The notes: generated by a model from the sequence alone, not told the origin. A DNA stretch of 6,564 nt from Christensenella sp. UBA5489 (GCA_002424095.1 DIPL01000013.1:84366-90929); one strand, 5' to 3'. Numbered from the stretch's first letter, positions 1-5,896 are shown. Made by a program: numbers and translations.

Positions 1-371
1 GCCTTATATGCAATATCTCTTAAACTGCGTGAAACACGAATTGAATTGTTATCTCTGAGATAACGCCTTATTTCACCGATTATCATTGGAACAGCATAAG
101 TTGAAAATTTAAGTCCGAGAGTTATGTCGAAATTGTCGATTGCTTTTAAAAGACCAACGCAGCCAACCTGAAACATATCATCAGATTTATCAGGATTCAT
201 TGAAAAGCGATGAACCACGCTCAGAACGAGTCGTAAATTTGCAACAATAAATTCTTCTCTTGCCAGTTCATCTCCGCTTTTAACCTTTTTCATTAGATTT
301 TCGAGTTCGGCGGACTTTAATTTTGGAAGTTTGTTCGTATCTACGCCGGATATTGAAACTCTATTAGCCAT
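1..371 (-). CDS. sigG: Forespore RNA polymerase sigma-G factor, 5' part (runs off left edge)
   Basis: Sigma-G directs late forespore transcription during endospore formation. I translated the minus strand from the ATG at 371 and obtained 123 codons before the window ends. The N-terminus contains GVDTNKLPKLKS, which closely matches the start of known SigG proteins (GVDTSKLP in B. subtilis). Region 2 follows: NLRLVLSVVHRF (residues 45-56), FQVGCVGLLKAIDNFD (67-82), KFSTYAVPMIIGEIRRYLRD (88-107) and IRVSRSLRDIAYK (111-123). The last two are hallmarks of the SigF/SigG/SigB branch, and the N-terminal block favours SigG over SigF. Regions 3 and 4 lie outside the window. The start is supported by AGGAG 5 nt upstream (377-381), which is itself buried in a hairpin. 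The gene is divergent from spoIIGA rather than downstream of sigE, so it cannot receive read-through from the spoIIGA promoter. Identification is confident; only about half of the gene is visible. Confidence 0.95.
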   Translation of the reverse strand, partial: MANRVSISGVDTNKLPKLKSAELENLMKKVKSGDELAREEFIVANLRLVLSVVHRFSMNPDKSDDMFQVGCVGLLKAIDNFDITLGLKFSTYAVPMIIGEIRRYLRDNNSIRVSRSLRDIAYK

Positions 372-377
372 TTAAAC

Positions 378-398
378 TCCTATTTCTCTAAAATAGGA
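378..398 (-). promoter_or_regulatory. Hairpin sequestering the sigG Shine-Dalgarno
   Basis: On the minus strand TCCTATTT and AAATAGGA form a perfect 8-bp stem around a 5-nt loop (TAGAG). The 3' arm contains AGGA of the AGGAG SD of sigG, and the start codon follows 6 nt after the stem. In the transcript the ribosome site would therefore be base-paired. From memory, the B. subtilis sigG leader also contains a hairpin that limits translation; equivalence here is inference. Confidence 0.65.
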
Positions 399-418
399 TT
401 GACAATTAAAAAAAATAT

Positions 419-448
419 ATGCAATGAGAGCATTGCATTTTTTTATTT
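419..448 (+). terminator. Terminator-like hairpin in the sigG/spoIIGA divergent spacer
   Basis: ATGCAATG-AGAG-CATTGCAT is a perfect 8-bp stem with a 4-nt loop, followed at once by six T and then ATTT on the plus strand. On the minus strand the same hairpin is followed after three bases by eight T, so it could act in both directions. Read plus, it would stop antisense transcripts leaving sigG before they enter spoIIGA. Read minus, it would lie in the sigG leader if the promoter is farther upstream. Confidence 0.6.
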
Positions 449-559
449 AAGAAAATAGCTTTATTAAAAATCAAAAAATCAAAAAAAAGAACAAAATCAT
501 TCTAAAAAGCATATGAAAAAACTTTGAATATAAACTTTTTTTGAACTAGTCTAAATAAA

Positions 560-1438
560 ATGGGATTTCAAGAAATTTACATAGAAGATATAATTTTAGA
601 TAATTTGATTATAAATTTTTTCATTCTATTTTTCACGGCTAAATTATTAAAAATAAACCGAAAACTCATTTTTTTTATAATTTCCGCCATAATTGGTGTA
701 ATTTTTACGATTTTTAATTTATATATTAATTTATATGCCACTTGGCTCTTGTTATATAAATTTTTAACAGCAATAACAATGATTTTAGTTGCTTTTAAAA
801 TTCAAAGTTTCAAACAATTCGCTCTTAATTTTTTTACATTTTTGCTTGTTACTGCTTTATTCGGAGGATTTTGTTTTTTAGTGGCGTTCACATTCGGAGA
901 AATCATTTTAACTGACGGCAACATTTATTATCATTTGTCTTTGCCTATGTGGCTGATTATCTTGGTTTTTTTTGTTATTGCCGCATTGCTTTTTAAAATT
1001 TTAGATGTATTAAAATTGAAAAATCTAAATGCGAATTTCACATATAAAACAATTTTGCTTGCGAATAACAAATCACTTAAAATTTTTGCGTTTCTAGATA
1101 CAGGAAACACACTTATGGACCCATTGACAGGAAAGCCGGTGAATATAATCACATATAATAATTTTAATAAAATTTATAGCGATGTTCCTTTACATAAAAT
1201 TTTACTTGGACAAATTCCTGAAAATCTAAAAAATGCACATTACATAGATGTCGGTTCAGTTGCGAAAAAAACCAAAATGCTCATATTTGAAATTGATTGT
1301 ATAAATATAAAGCAAAAAGAAGGTTGGAAAAATTTAAAAGATATTTGCGTTGCTTTAAGTTTTGCAAATTTTGATGAAAAACTTTCTTGCGGATTGTTAT
1401 TGCATCCCAAAATTTTATTAGATAACAAAATAGAATAA
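560..1438 (+). CDS. spoIIGA: Pro-SigmaE processing aspartic protease SpoIIGA
   Basis: SpoIIGA is the membrane-embedded protease that removes the pro-sequence of SigmaE after the sporulation septum forms. The 292-residue protein (309 in B. subtilis, from memory) has the family layout. About five hydrophobic segments fill the N-terminal half (roughly residues 11-30, 36-55, 59-79, 85-111, 128-148). A cytosolic protease-like domain follows. The aspartic protease signature is FLDTGNTLMDPLTGKPV, with the presumed catalytic Asp at 180, matching the DSGN...DPLT motif of B. subtilis. Near the C-terminus, CGLLLHPKIL matches the family's IIHPKML-type ending. The start is the first in-frame ATG after the upstream stop (TGA at 542-544). 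YIEDIILDNLIINF begins at residue 7, as expected, but I see no convincing SD upstream. It is cotranscribed with sigE, 55 nt downstream. I could not identify a clear promoter or Spo0A box in the 188-bp spacer. Confidence 0.93.
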   Translation: MGFQEIYIEDIILDNLIINFFILFFTAKLLKINRKLIFFIISAIIGVIFTIFNLYINLYATWLLLYKFLTAITMILVAFKIQSFKQFALNFFTFLLVTALFGGFCFLVAFTFGEIILTDGNIYYHLSLPMWLIILVFFVIAALLFKILDVLKLKNLNANFTYKTILLANNKSLKIFAFLDTGNTLMDPLTGKPVNIITYNNFNKIYSDVPLHKILLGQIPENLKNAHYIDVGSVAKKTKMLIFEIDCINIKQKEGWKNLKDICVALSFANFDEKLSCGLLLHPKILLDNKIE

Positions 1439-1493
1439 TCAAAAAATAATATAGGCATTTTAAAAAAAATTATAATAAAAATGGAGATAAAAA

Positions 1494-1660
1494 ATGAAAA
1501 CGTTGTCAAGTATATTTTATTATTTCAAAATAGTGTTTGGAAAATCTTGTAAACTACCTCTCAAATTGCTCAAAATAATTTTTAAGCAGTTCAAAAAAAT
1601 ATTTTTCAAATTCAAAATGGTTTTTAAAAAAGTAAATTTTATGTCAGCACAAGACATTGT
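1494..1660 (+). other. Segment encoding the extended pro-sequence of SigE
   Basis: Residues 1 to about 55 precede the conserved mature start. In B. subtilis cleavage occurs about 27-29 residues in, just before VYYIGGSEALPPPL; here the equivalent is VLYICGNDALPLPL, starting at residue 57. The added stretch alternates Lys with Phe, Leu and Ile (for example residues 22-47), as in an amphipathic membrane-binding helix. The boundary is inferred by alignment from memory. Confidence 0.65.
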
Positions 1661-2309
1661 CCTTTACATTTGCGGGAACGATGCACTACCGTTACCGTTG
1701 GACAGTGTAGAAGAGCGTGTTTTACTTGAAGAAACAGCACGAAACAATATGCAAGCAAGAGATAAATTAGTTGAACATAATTTAAGACTTGTTGTATATA
1801 TTGCAAAAAAATTCAGTAATACAAACATTGATATTGAAGATTTAATTTCCGTTGGTGCAATTGGACTTATAAAAGCAATAAAAACATATAAACTTCACAA
1901 ACAAATAAAACTTGCAACTTATGCGTCCAGATGTATTGAAAACGAAATCCTTATGCAACTTCGCAAAAGTTCAAAGCAAAAACTGGAAGTAAGTTTAGAT
2001 GATCCTTTAAATTATGATAACGAAGGCAATGAACTTTTACTGGCAGACATACTTTCAAATGAAGAAGATAATGTTGCAAAAAATTTGGAAACCGATGCGG
2101 ATAAACAAGTTCTTTGGAAATCTCTCGATAAGCTTGGTCCACGTGAGCAGGAAATTATGAAATTAAGGTTTGGACTTTTGGGTAGTGGCGAAAAAACACA
2201 AAAAGAAGTCGCCGATTTACTTGGCATTTCACAAAGTTATATAAGTCGTATAGAGAAAAAAATATTAGGCAAAATTAAAATTGAAATAAAAAAAGTGAGT
2301 AATTTGTAA
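1494..2309 (+). CDS. sigE: RNA polymerase sporulation sigma factor SigE precursor (pro-SigmaE)
   Basis: Sigma-E is the early mother-cell sigma factor, made as an inactive membrane-associated precursor that SpoIIGA cleaves. Visible domains are region 2 (LVEHNLRLVVYIAKKF at 92-107, DLISVGAIGLIKAI at 116-129, KLATYASRCIENEILMQLR at 139-157) and the SigE block GNELLLADIL (178-187). Region 4 carries REQEIMKLRFGL (217-228) and the helix-turn-helix EKTQKEVADLLGISQSYISR (233-252). The mature part aligns along its whole length with B. subtilis SigE. The start at 1494 is supported by GGAG 7 nt upstream (1483-1486). This gives 271 residues against 239 in B. subtilis; the extra length is all in the pro-sequence, which is rich in Lys, Phe, Leu and Ile up to about residue 50. 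Internal Met42 and Met50 have no comparable SD. The last codons overlap a hairpin that serves as terminator for the convergent operon. Confidence 0.95.
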   Translation: MKTLSSIFYYFKIVFGKSCKLPLKLLKIIFKQFKKIFFKFKMVFKKVNFMSAQDIVLYICGNDALPLPLDSVEERVLLEETARNNMQARDKLVEHNLRLVVYIAKKFSNTNIDIEDLISVGAIGLIKAIKTYKLHKQIKLATYASRCIENEILMQLRKSSKQKLEVSLDDPLNYDNEGNELLLADILSNEEDNVAKNLETDADKQVLWKSLDKLGPREQEIMKLRFGLLGSGEKTQKEVADLLGISQSYISRIEKKILGKIKIEIKKVSNL

Positions 2310-2319
2310 ATTAACTCAC
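2283..2319 (-). terminator. Intrinsic terminator of the paralog operon, overlapping the sigE 3' end
   Basis: Read on the minus strand, GTGAGT at 2319-2314 pairs with ACTCAC at 2300-2295. An inner AATT/AATT extends the stem, with one bulged base and a 4-nt loop. TTTTTTTATTT follows directly. Read on the plus strand no T-run follows, so it works toward the left only. It spans the last sigE codons and its stop (2307-2309). Confidence 0.75.
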
Positions 2320-2381
2320 AATATGATTTAAAAAGGTTAAGAATTATCAAAATGTTTAAATGAATTTATAATGTTAAGTAT

Positions 2382-3167
2382 CTATCTTGTAGGCTCGAAA
2401 AAAGAATTTATAGAACTGTTTTCCAAAAGAGCCTCATCAATATCTTGGCGTGTAATTTCGTTATAAGATTTACAATTCAACTTTGATTCTTTAATAATTT
2501 TTCCATTTTCATTTAAGAACTCACGGAAAAGGAAAGCCTGCCTTCTCATTATCCGATACGGAAAAGTCGGAAAATAAAATTCGTCATAAGTTTGGCTTTC
2601 GCATATAAAATAATATGGAGAACGATTAAAGAAATTTGTAAAGAGTAGATGTTTAAAGGAATGTTGTGTTTTTTCGACATAGTCGCGCAAAATCCATGAT
2701 GGTCCGAGATTTGTGTAATAGTCAATTTCTTTCTGTTTCGGTGTGAAGATTTTTTCAACAAGTACATTTTTACCTTTGACAAGTTCTGTATTGAATGATG
2801 TAAAACAAAGTGTTGGTTTTAGTGGTTGTTTATAATCAATTGCTCTTGGAATAAAAATAATTCTTTGCGGTTTTAAACTCCTATTATCTCTTTCTATCTG
2901 AAAATCATATGTAATTATTGAATCATTTTCATTGATTGTAACTTCGCCTTTTACATTTTTATCTATTGTTTGTGCCAACAAAGTCCCGATATTGCTTTTT
3001 ATACTTTCAATTTTTCTCGCAAAATCAATAAATTCAACATTTGCACATATTGCTGAATTCAACCTGCAATGACTTGAAAAAAAGCGTAAAGATTTGACTT
3101 CTTCGGAAATATCTATTAATTTTTGACCTTTGAAAGTAATAGGAACAAGATTTAATTTAGATTGCAT
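2382..3167 (-). CDS. Unrecognised protein, paralog A (third gene of a three-paralog operon)
   Basis: I do not recognise this 261-residue protein. It has no signal peptide or membrane segment, so it is probably cytosolic. It is a divergent relative of the two genes upstream. LNLVPITF near the N-terminus matches INLSPVIF and LGLQSAIF of its neighbours. KPQRIIFIPR (residues 99-108) matches KPQKIIFKQN of paralog C. The block around SWILRDYVEKTQHSFKHLLF matches LSAKDYI...FYHSFI and LIAKDFI...YLHHFV. A C-terminal SYNEITRQDIDEAL resembles GYEEIIDLIESDG. It lacks their exact C-terminal ending and instead has a region rich in aromatic and basic residues (YFPTFPYRIMRRQAFLFREF). The start has a weak GCGGGG SD and lies 45 nt after paralog B. 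The operon terminator lies just downstream. Function is unknown. Confidence 0.8.
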   Translation of the reverse strand: MQSKLNLVPITFKGQKLIDISEEVKSLRFFSSHCRLNSAICANVEFIDFARKIESIKSNIGTLLAQTIDKNVKGEVTINENDSIITYDFQIERDNRSLKPQRIIFIPRAIDYKQPLKPTLCFTSFNTELVKGKNVLVEKIFTPKQKEIDYYTNLGPSWILRDYVEKTQHSFKHLLFTNFFNRSPYYFICESQTYDEFYFPTFPYRIMRRQAFLFREFLNENGKIIKESKLNCKSYNEITRQDIDEALLENSSINSFFEPTR

Positions 3168-3212
3168 AAAACCCCGCTATTTTTTATATGATTTATTTCG
3201 TTAAAATTCTTA

Positions 3213-4019
3213 TTATTTATTCATTCCTTCATCTTGAAAACTTTTTGATATATTCTTATGAGTGGTACGAAATTTTTTAATCTTTGAATCTAGTTCAATT
3301 ATATCTCTAATCTCTTTAAATTTCATTGCCTCAATTCTATAATCTTTATTCTGGCTTTTTGCAATAATTTCATAAAGAATTTCATCAGAATTTGTTTGAT
3401 TTTCAAGTTCAAACAAATGAATGTCCCTACTTGTTTCACCTTTTCCAATCAAAAAGGCAGTATCATTATTAGGGGCACGCTTTACAAAATGATGTAAATA
3501 TTTTTTATCATTATTGCTTTGAATTTCTTCAATAAAATCTTTTGCGATTAAGCCCTCGCCTGTTATATAGTAAGATAATTCTCGTGGTTTATTTTTTAAA
3601 ACACATTCGGCTTCCACAAACTGTTTATCGGGTGAAATTGTGCATGCAAGGCAACTGTAATTTAGCAATTCGCCTGTACCAAAGCAGTGATTTGGATTGT
3701 CAGGAAGTAGTTCTAAGAAAATTTTCTGCATATTACCCGAAGCATTGGTATATAAAACAAAAGAAAAATTTCTGTCTATTTCAGTATGGGTTATCATTCT
3801 GATTTTACCACAGCAAGTTGTTCCATTGAATTGCTCACCGTCTGAAATATTTTCATAAAAATTAACATTTTCAATTAAAACATTAGGTAGGATAATTTTC
3901 TGAAAGGAAGGCTCCTCAAAAATTGCAGATTGTAGCCCTAATTCGTTCCATTTTTTAAATTCACGTTTTAAAACTCCAATTTTGTTCGGGTCGGTTATTT
4001 TTTTTCCAGTTAAACTCAT
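3213..4019 (-). CDS. Unrecognised protein, paralog B (second gene of a three-paralog operon)
   Basis: This 268-residue protein is of unknown function, with no signal peptide or membrane segment. It aligns with paralog C along its whole length. EFKKWNELGLQSAIFEEPSF matches MMEWNKINLSPVIFKNPLF. NVNFYENISDGEQFNG matches NMAFEFSDNKKEDNQAYNG. YYITGEGLIAKDFI matches YYSHDGTLSAKDYI. NNDTAFLIGK matches DDNMTLIGK, and MKFKEIRDIIELDSKIKKF matches MGYEEIIDLIESDGKRKEL. Several Cys residues are present (TTCCGK and others), but they are not shared by the paralogs, so a conserved metal site is unlikely. The start is supported by GGAG 7 nt upstream. It lies 26 nt after the end of paralog C, consistent with one transcript. 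Its unbroken reading frame provides the template that shows paralog C to be frameshifted. Confidence 0.83.
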   Translation of the reverse strand: MSLTGKKITDPNKIGVLKREFKKWNELGLQSAIFEEPSFQKIILPNVLIENVNFYENISDGEQFNGTTCCGKIRMITHTEIDRNFSFVLYTNASGNMQKIFLELLPDNPNHCFGTGELLNYSCLACTISPDKQFVEAECVLKNKPRELSYYITGEGLIAKDFIEEIQSNNDKKYLHHFVKRAPNNDTAFLIGKGETSRDIHLFELENQTNSDEILYEIIAKSQNKDYRIEAMKFKEIRDIIELDSKIKKFRTTHKNISKSFQDEGMNK

Positions 4020-4045
4020 CTTTTATCTCCATTGACTTATATTTT

Positions 4046-4932
4046 TTACAAACTGAGGTCTCTGCTATCTTGCTTATAGTTTGGTTGTCTTACGGTTTTT
4101 TGAAGTTCTTTTCGTTTGCCATCAGATTCAATTAAGTCGATAATTTCTTCATATCCCATAAAGTTCATTAAGGTTTCGGGATTTGATTTTGTATTAAATG
4201 CAACAATTTCGACACCTTTTTTCATACGCATTTCCAATAAAGAAACATTTTCTTCAAGCACTGCAAATTTTCCAATTAAAGTCATATTATCATCGATTGA
4301 ATCTTTTGCAATGAAAGAATGATAAAAATTGCTGTCTTTGTCTTGTTGAACAATATAATCTTTTGCAGATAATGTTCCGTCGTGTGAATAGTAAAAGACT
4401 TCTTTCAGCCCTTTTTCATAACCAGGCTTTCCCTCATAGTCAACTTCACATTTCACGTGCCAGTTTGTCGGAGAAGATTCGTCCACGTACGCCAAAAAAC
4501 TCACCGATTGAACATCTTTTCGATTTTGGTTTAAAACCAAGAAATCAAAAAAATTTAATTTTTTCTTTTCTTCTGCGGTATAAACAGAATTTTGTTTAAA
4601 AATAATTTTTTGCGGCTTAACCAAACCAGATGTGCCAATATTGTAACACATAAAAGAATAAAGAACTTGCTCTTCATTTGCACGTACCCCTGTATATTTT
4701 TGAGTCTTAACGGCAACGACACCGTTATATGCCTGATTGTCTTCTTTTTTGTTGTCTGAAAACTCAAATGCCATATTTTTTTTATTTTCGGATCTGATTT
4801 TAAAAAACTTTGGAAAAGTGGATTCTTAAAAATGACGGGAGATAAATTAATTTTATTCCATTCCATCATTTGCTCTTTTTCTTTTTTATCCTGAATTGAG
4901 TTGTTTTTTGAACTCTTTTTAAAAATATCCAT
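4046..4932 (-). CDS. Unrecognised protein, paralog C (first gene of the operon), read through a -1 frame change
   Basis: The gene begins at the ATG at 4932, preceded by a strong AAGGAGA SD (4938-4944). It reads MDIFKKSS...FQSFLKSDPKIKK (52 residues) in one frame. That frame continues without homology to a stop ending at 4555 (125 residues in all). The rest of the family sequence lies in the -1 frame, from 4774 to 4046 (242 codons). A -1 slip on the A8 run at 4783-4776 gives ...KIKKNMAFEFSDNKKED..., a 295-residue protein collinear with paralog B, in which the Asn created at the junction aligns with NVNFYEN. The ATG at 4774 has no SD, so an independent start there is unlikely. The product may be full length through programmed -1 frameshifting or transcript slippage. 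Otherwise the gene is a recent pseudogene or the sequence has a homopolymer error. No membrane segment is seen and function is unknown. Confidence 0.72.
4776..4783 (-). other. In-phase A8 slippery run inside paralog C
   Basis: In the starting frame the codons are ATA AAA AAA ATA, which place A_AAA_AAA exactly as a -1 slippery heptamer (X_XXY_YYZ). Both tRNAs could re-pair fully after a one-base slip. About 9 nt downstream of the heptamer, TTGAGTTTT (4767-4759) can pair with AAGACTCAA (4708-4700) as nine RNA pairs, one of them G-U. This encloses a second small stem (AACGG/CCGTT). The structure has not been evaluated thermodynamically. Confidence 0.5.
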
Positions 4933-4972
4933 AAAAATCTCCTTTACTTTAACTTTTAATAAATTATAAATA

Positions 4973-5000
4973 GTTTATTATTTCAAAAATAATAATAAAC
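4973..5000. repeat. 10-bp inverted repeat over the -10 element of the paralog operon
   Basis: GTTTATTATT (4973-4982) and AATAATAAAC (4991-5000) are perfect inverted copies separated by 8 bp. The right arm covers the whole -10 hexamer of the minus-strand promoter and the left arm lies in the early leader. This is where a repressor dimer would act, although AT-rich sequence makes such repeats more likely by chance. A shorter repeat (TAATAAA/TTTATTA, 4957-4980) overlaps it. Confidence 0.45.
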
Positions 5001-5020
5001 CAATTTTATAAAAATGTCAA
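4992..5020 (-). promoter_or_regulatory. Sigma-A-type promoter of the paralog operon
   Basis: On the minus strand TTGACA (5020-5015) is followed after exactly 17 bp by TATTAT (4997-4992). The -35 is a perfect consensus and the -10 differs from TATAAT at one position. The predicted start is near 4985, giving a leader of about 50 nt before the SD of paralog C. Confidence 0.75.
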
Positions 5021-5068
5021 TATTGAGTTTTTTTTATTGTGAAATCGAATGAAATTTTGCATAAACAG

Positions 5069-5097
5069 TTGTAATACTTGTTTAATTATGCTATTTT
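5069..5097 (+). promoter_or_regulatory. Probable promoter of ppa, extended -10 type
   Basis: TTGTAA (5069-5074), a 17-bp spacer and TATTTT (5092-5097), with TGC directly before the -10 giving an extended -10. The leader would be about 60 nt. An alternative TATAAT at 5110-5115 has no good -35 at the right distance. Confidence 0.45.
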
Positions 5098-5165
5098 ATC
5101 AAATACAAATATAATATTGATATATTTTTAAAATAAATTTTAAAAAAGTTAATGGAGAAAAAACT

Positions 5166-5699
5166 ATGAACGTATGGACAGATATCGCCAAAAACCGAAT
5201 TAAACCGAATAATTTTCTTGCTTTCATTGAAATTGAAAAAGGAAGTAAAAATAAATATGAACTCGATAAAGAAACAGGACTTCTCATTCTTGACCGTGTA
5301 CTTAATACGGCAATGCACTATCCGATGAACTATGGTTTTATTCCACTCACGCTGTGTTCGGACGGCGACCCGCTTGATGTCTTTGTTTTATGCAGTCAAA
5401 CAATTCAAAGCGGACGACTTGTGCAGTGTTATCCGATTGGCGTGATAAATATGACTGACCAAAGCGAACAGGATGATAAATTGATTGCCATTCCTTTTGG
5501 CGACCCACTCTATAATCAATTTTTCGACCTTGCCGACCTTCCCAAAAATCTATTTGATGAACTTTCGCAATTTCTTTCAATATATAAACAGTTAGAAAAC
5601 AAAAAAGTTGTCATAGGTAGCATTGAAGGCAGAAAATCCGCTATGGAGCATGTGGCGGATTCAATTGAAAAATTTAAAAAAGAATTTCAAAATAAATAA
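5166..5699 (+). CDS. ppa: Inorganic pyrophosphatase, family I
   Basis: The enzyme hydrolyses pyrophosphate to two phosphates in the cytosol, using Mg2+, and so pulls nucleic acid and other biosynthetic reactions forward. At 177 residues it has the usual bacterial family I length (E. coli 175). The active-site set is complete. It includes KYELD (30-34), Arg44, the YPMNYGFIP block (52-60; Tyr52, Tyr56) and the signature DGDPLDVFVL (66-75) with metal ligands Asp66, Asp68 and Asp71. DQSEQDDKLIAIP (98-110) supplies Asp98, Asp103 and Lys105, and YK stands at 140-141. The start has GGAG 8 nt upstream (5154-5157). It is divergent from the paralog operon and followed by its own terminator, so it is a single-gene unit. 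Many Firmicutes use the unrelated family II enzyme; family I is not unusual in clostridial lineages. Confidence 0.96.
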   Translation: MNVWTDIAKNRIKPNNFLAFIEIEKGSKNKYELDKETGLLILDRVLNTAMHYPMNYGFIPLTLCSDGDPLDVFVLCSQTIQSGRLVQCYPIGVINMTDQSEQDDKLIAIPFGDPLYNQFFDLADLPKNLFDELSQFLSIYKQLENKKVVIGSIEGRKSAMEHVADSIEKFKKEFQNK

Positions 5700-5719
5700 A
5701 AATCAAAATATTATAAAAT

Positions 5720-5750
5720 AAAAAAAGGGTATTTACAAAATACTTTTTTT
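5720..5750 (+). terminator. Intrinsic terminator after ppa
   Basis: GTATTT (5729-5734), loop ACA and AAATAC (5738-5743) form the stem, followed by seven T. The A-run and GG before the stem can extend pairing with the T-run through A-U and G-U pairs. The upstream A-tract means it could also act on the minus strand. Confidence 0.8.
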
Positions 5751-5758
5751 GTATTATA

Positions 5759-5778
5759 TTGATATTAGCAATTATCAA
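5759..5778. repeat. Operator-like inverted repeat upstream of the small gene
   Basis: TTGATA-N8-TATCAA, with 6-bp arms, about 20 bp upstream of the -35 of the 88-residue gene. A second overlapping pair, GCAATT (5768-5773) and AATTGC (5787-5792), lies alongside. Both are short and could be chance in AT-rich DNA. Confidence 0.25.
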
Positions 5779-5800
5779 ACAATAAAAATTGCGAGACATA

Positions 5801-5829
5801 TTTACTTTTTTAAATTTATGTGCTATAAT
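5801..5829 (+). promoter_or_regulatory. Promoter of the small 88-residue gene, extended -10 type
   Basis: TTTACT (5801-5806), a 17-bp spacer, then TGC followed by a perfect TATAAT (5824-5829). The leader to the start codon is about 60 nt. The perfect -10 and the TGn motif make this a good vegetative promoter. Confidence 0.7.
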
Positions 5830-5896
5830 GGACATAACAAAAGAAATTCAATATGCTTTTTATAATGCAATAAGTATAACTAGAATAGGAGGAGAA

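Noticed and set aside
399..404. TTGACA on the plus strand as a spoIIGA -35 element
   Set aside because: At 16-18 bp downstream there is only the hairpin sequence around CAATGA, with no -10, and the terminator-like hairpin follows at once.
449..559. Sigma-F/Sigma-G promoter for sigG, and Spo0A boxes or a Sigma-A promoter for spoIIGA
   Set aside because: I looked on both strands for a GYATA with a matching -10, for TGTCGAA boxes and for a -35 paired with TATAAA (529-534). None was convincing in this A/T-rich spacer.
1618..1645. Internal SigE starts at Met42 or Met50, giving a short pro-sequence
   Set aside because: Neither has a recognisable SD, whereas the ATG at 1494 has GGAG at proper spacing. 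The upstream residues also look like a functional amphipathic pro-sequence.
2310..2381. Possible extra gene or plus-strand terminator after sigE
   Set aside because: No open frame of useful size, and no stem followed by a T-run on the plus strand.
4046..4774. An independent gene starting at the ATG at 4774
   Set aside because: There is no SD before this ATG, only an A-rich stretch. The family N-terminus, with its good SD, lies in the other frame just upstream, and paralog B shows both parts in one chain. It is the 3' part of paralog C.
4555..4776. Zero-frame continuation of paralog C after the A8 run, to the stop ending at 4555
   Set aside because: These 73 residues have no similarity to paralogs A or B. 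It would be produced only if no frameshift occurs and is not a separate gene.
5789..5896. Extending the small gene upstream to the TTG at 5789
   Set aside because: This segment contains the promoter (5801-5829) and has no SD. AGGAGG before the ATG at 5897 fixes the start.
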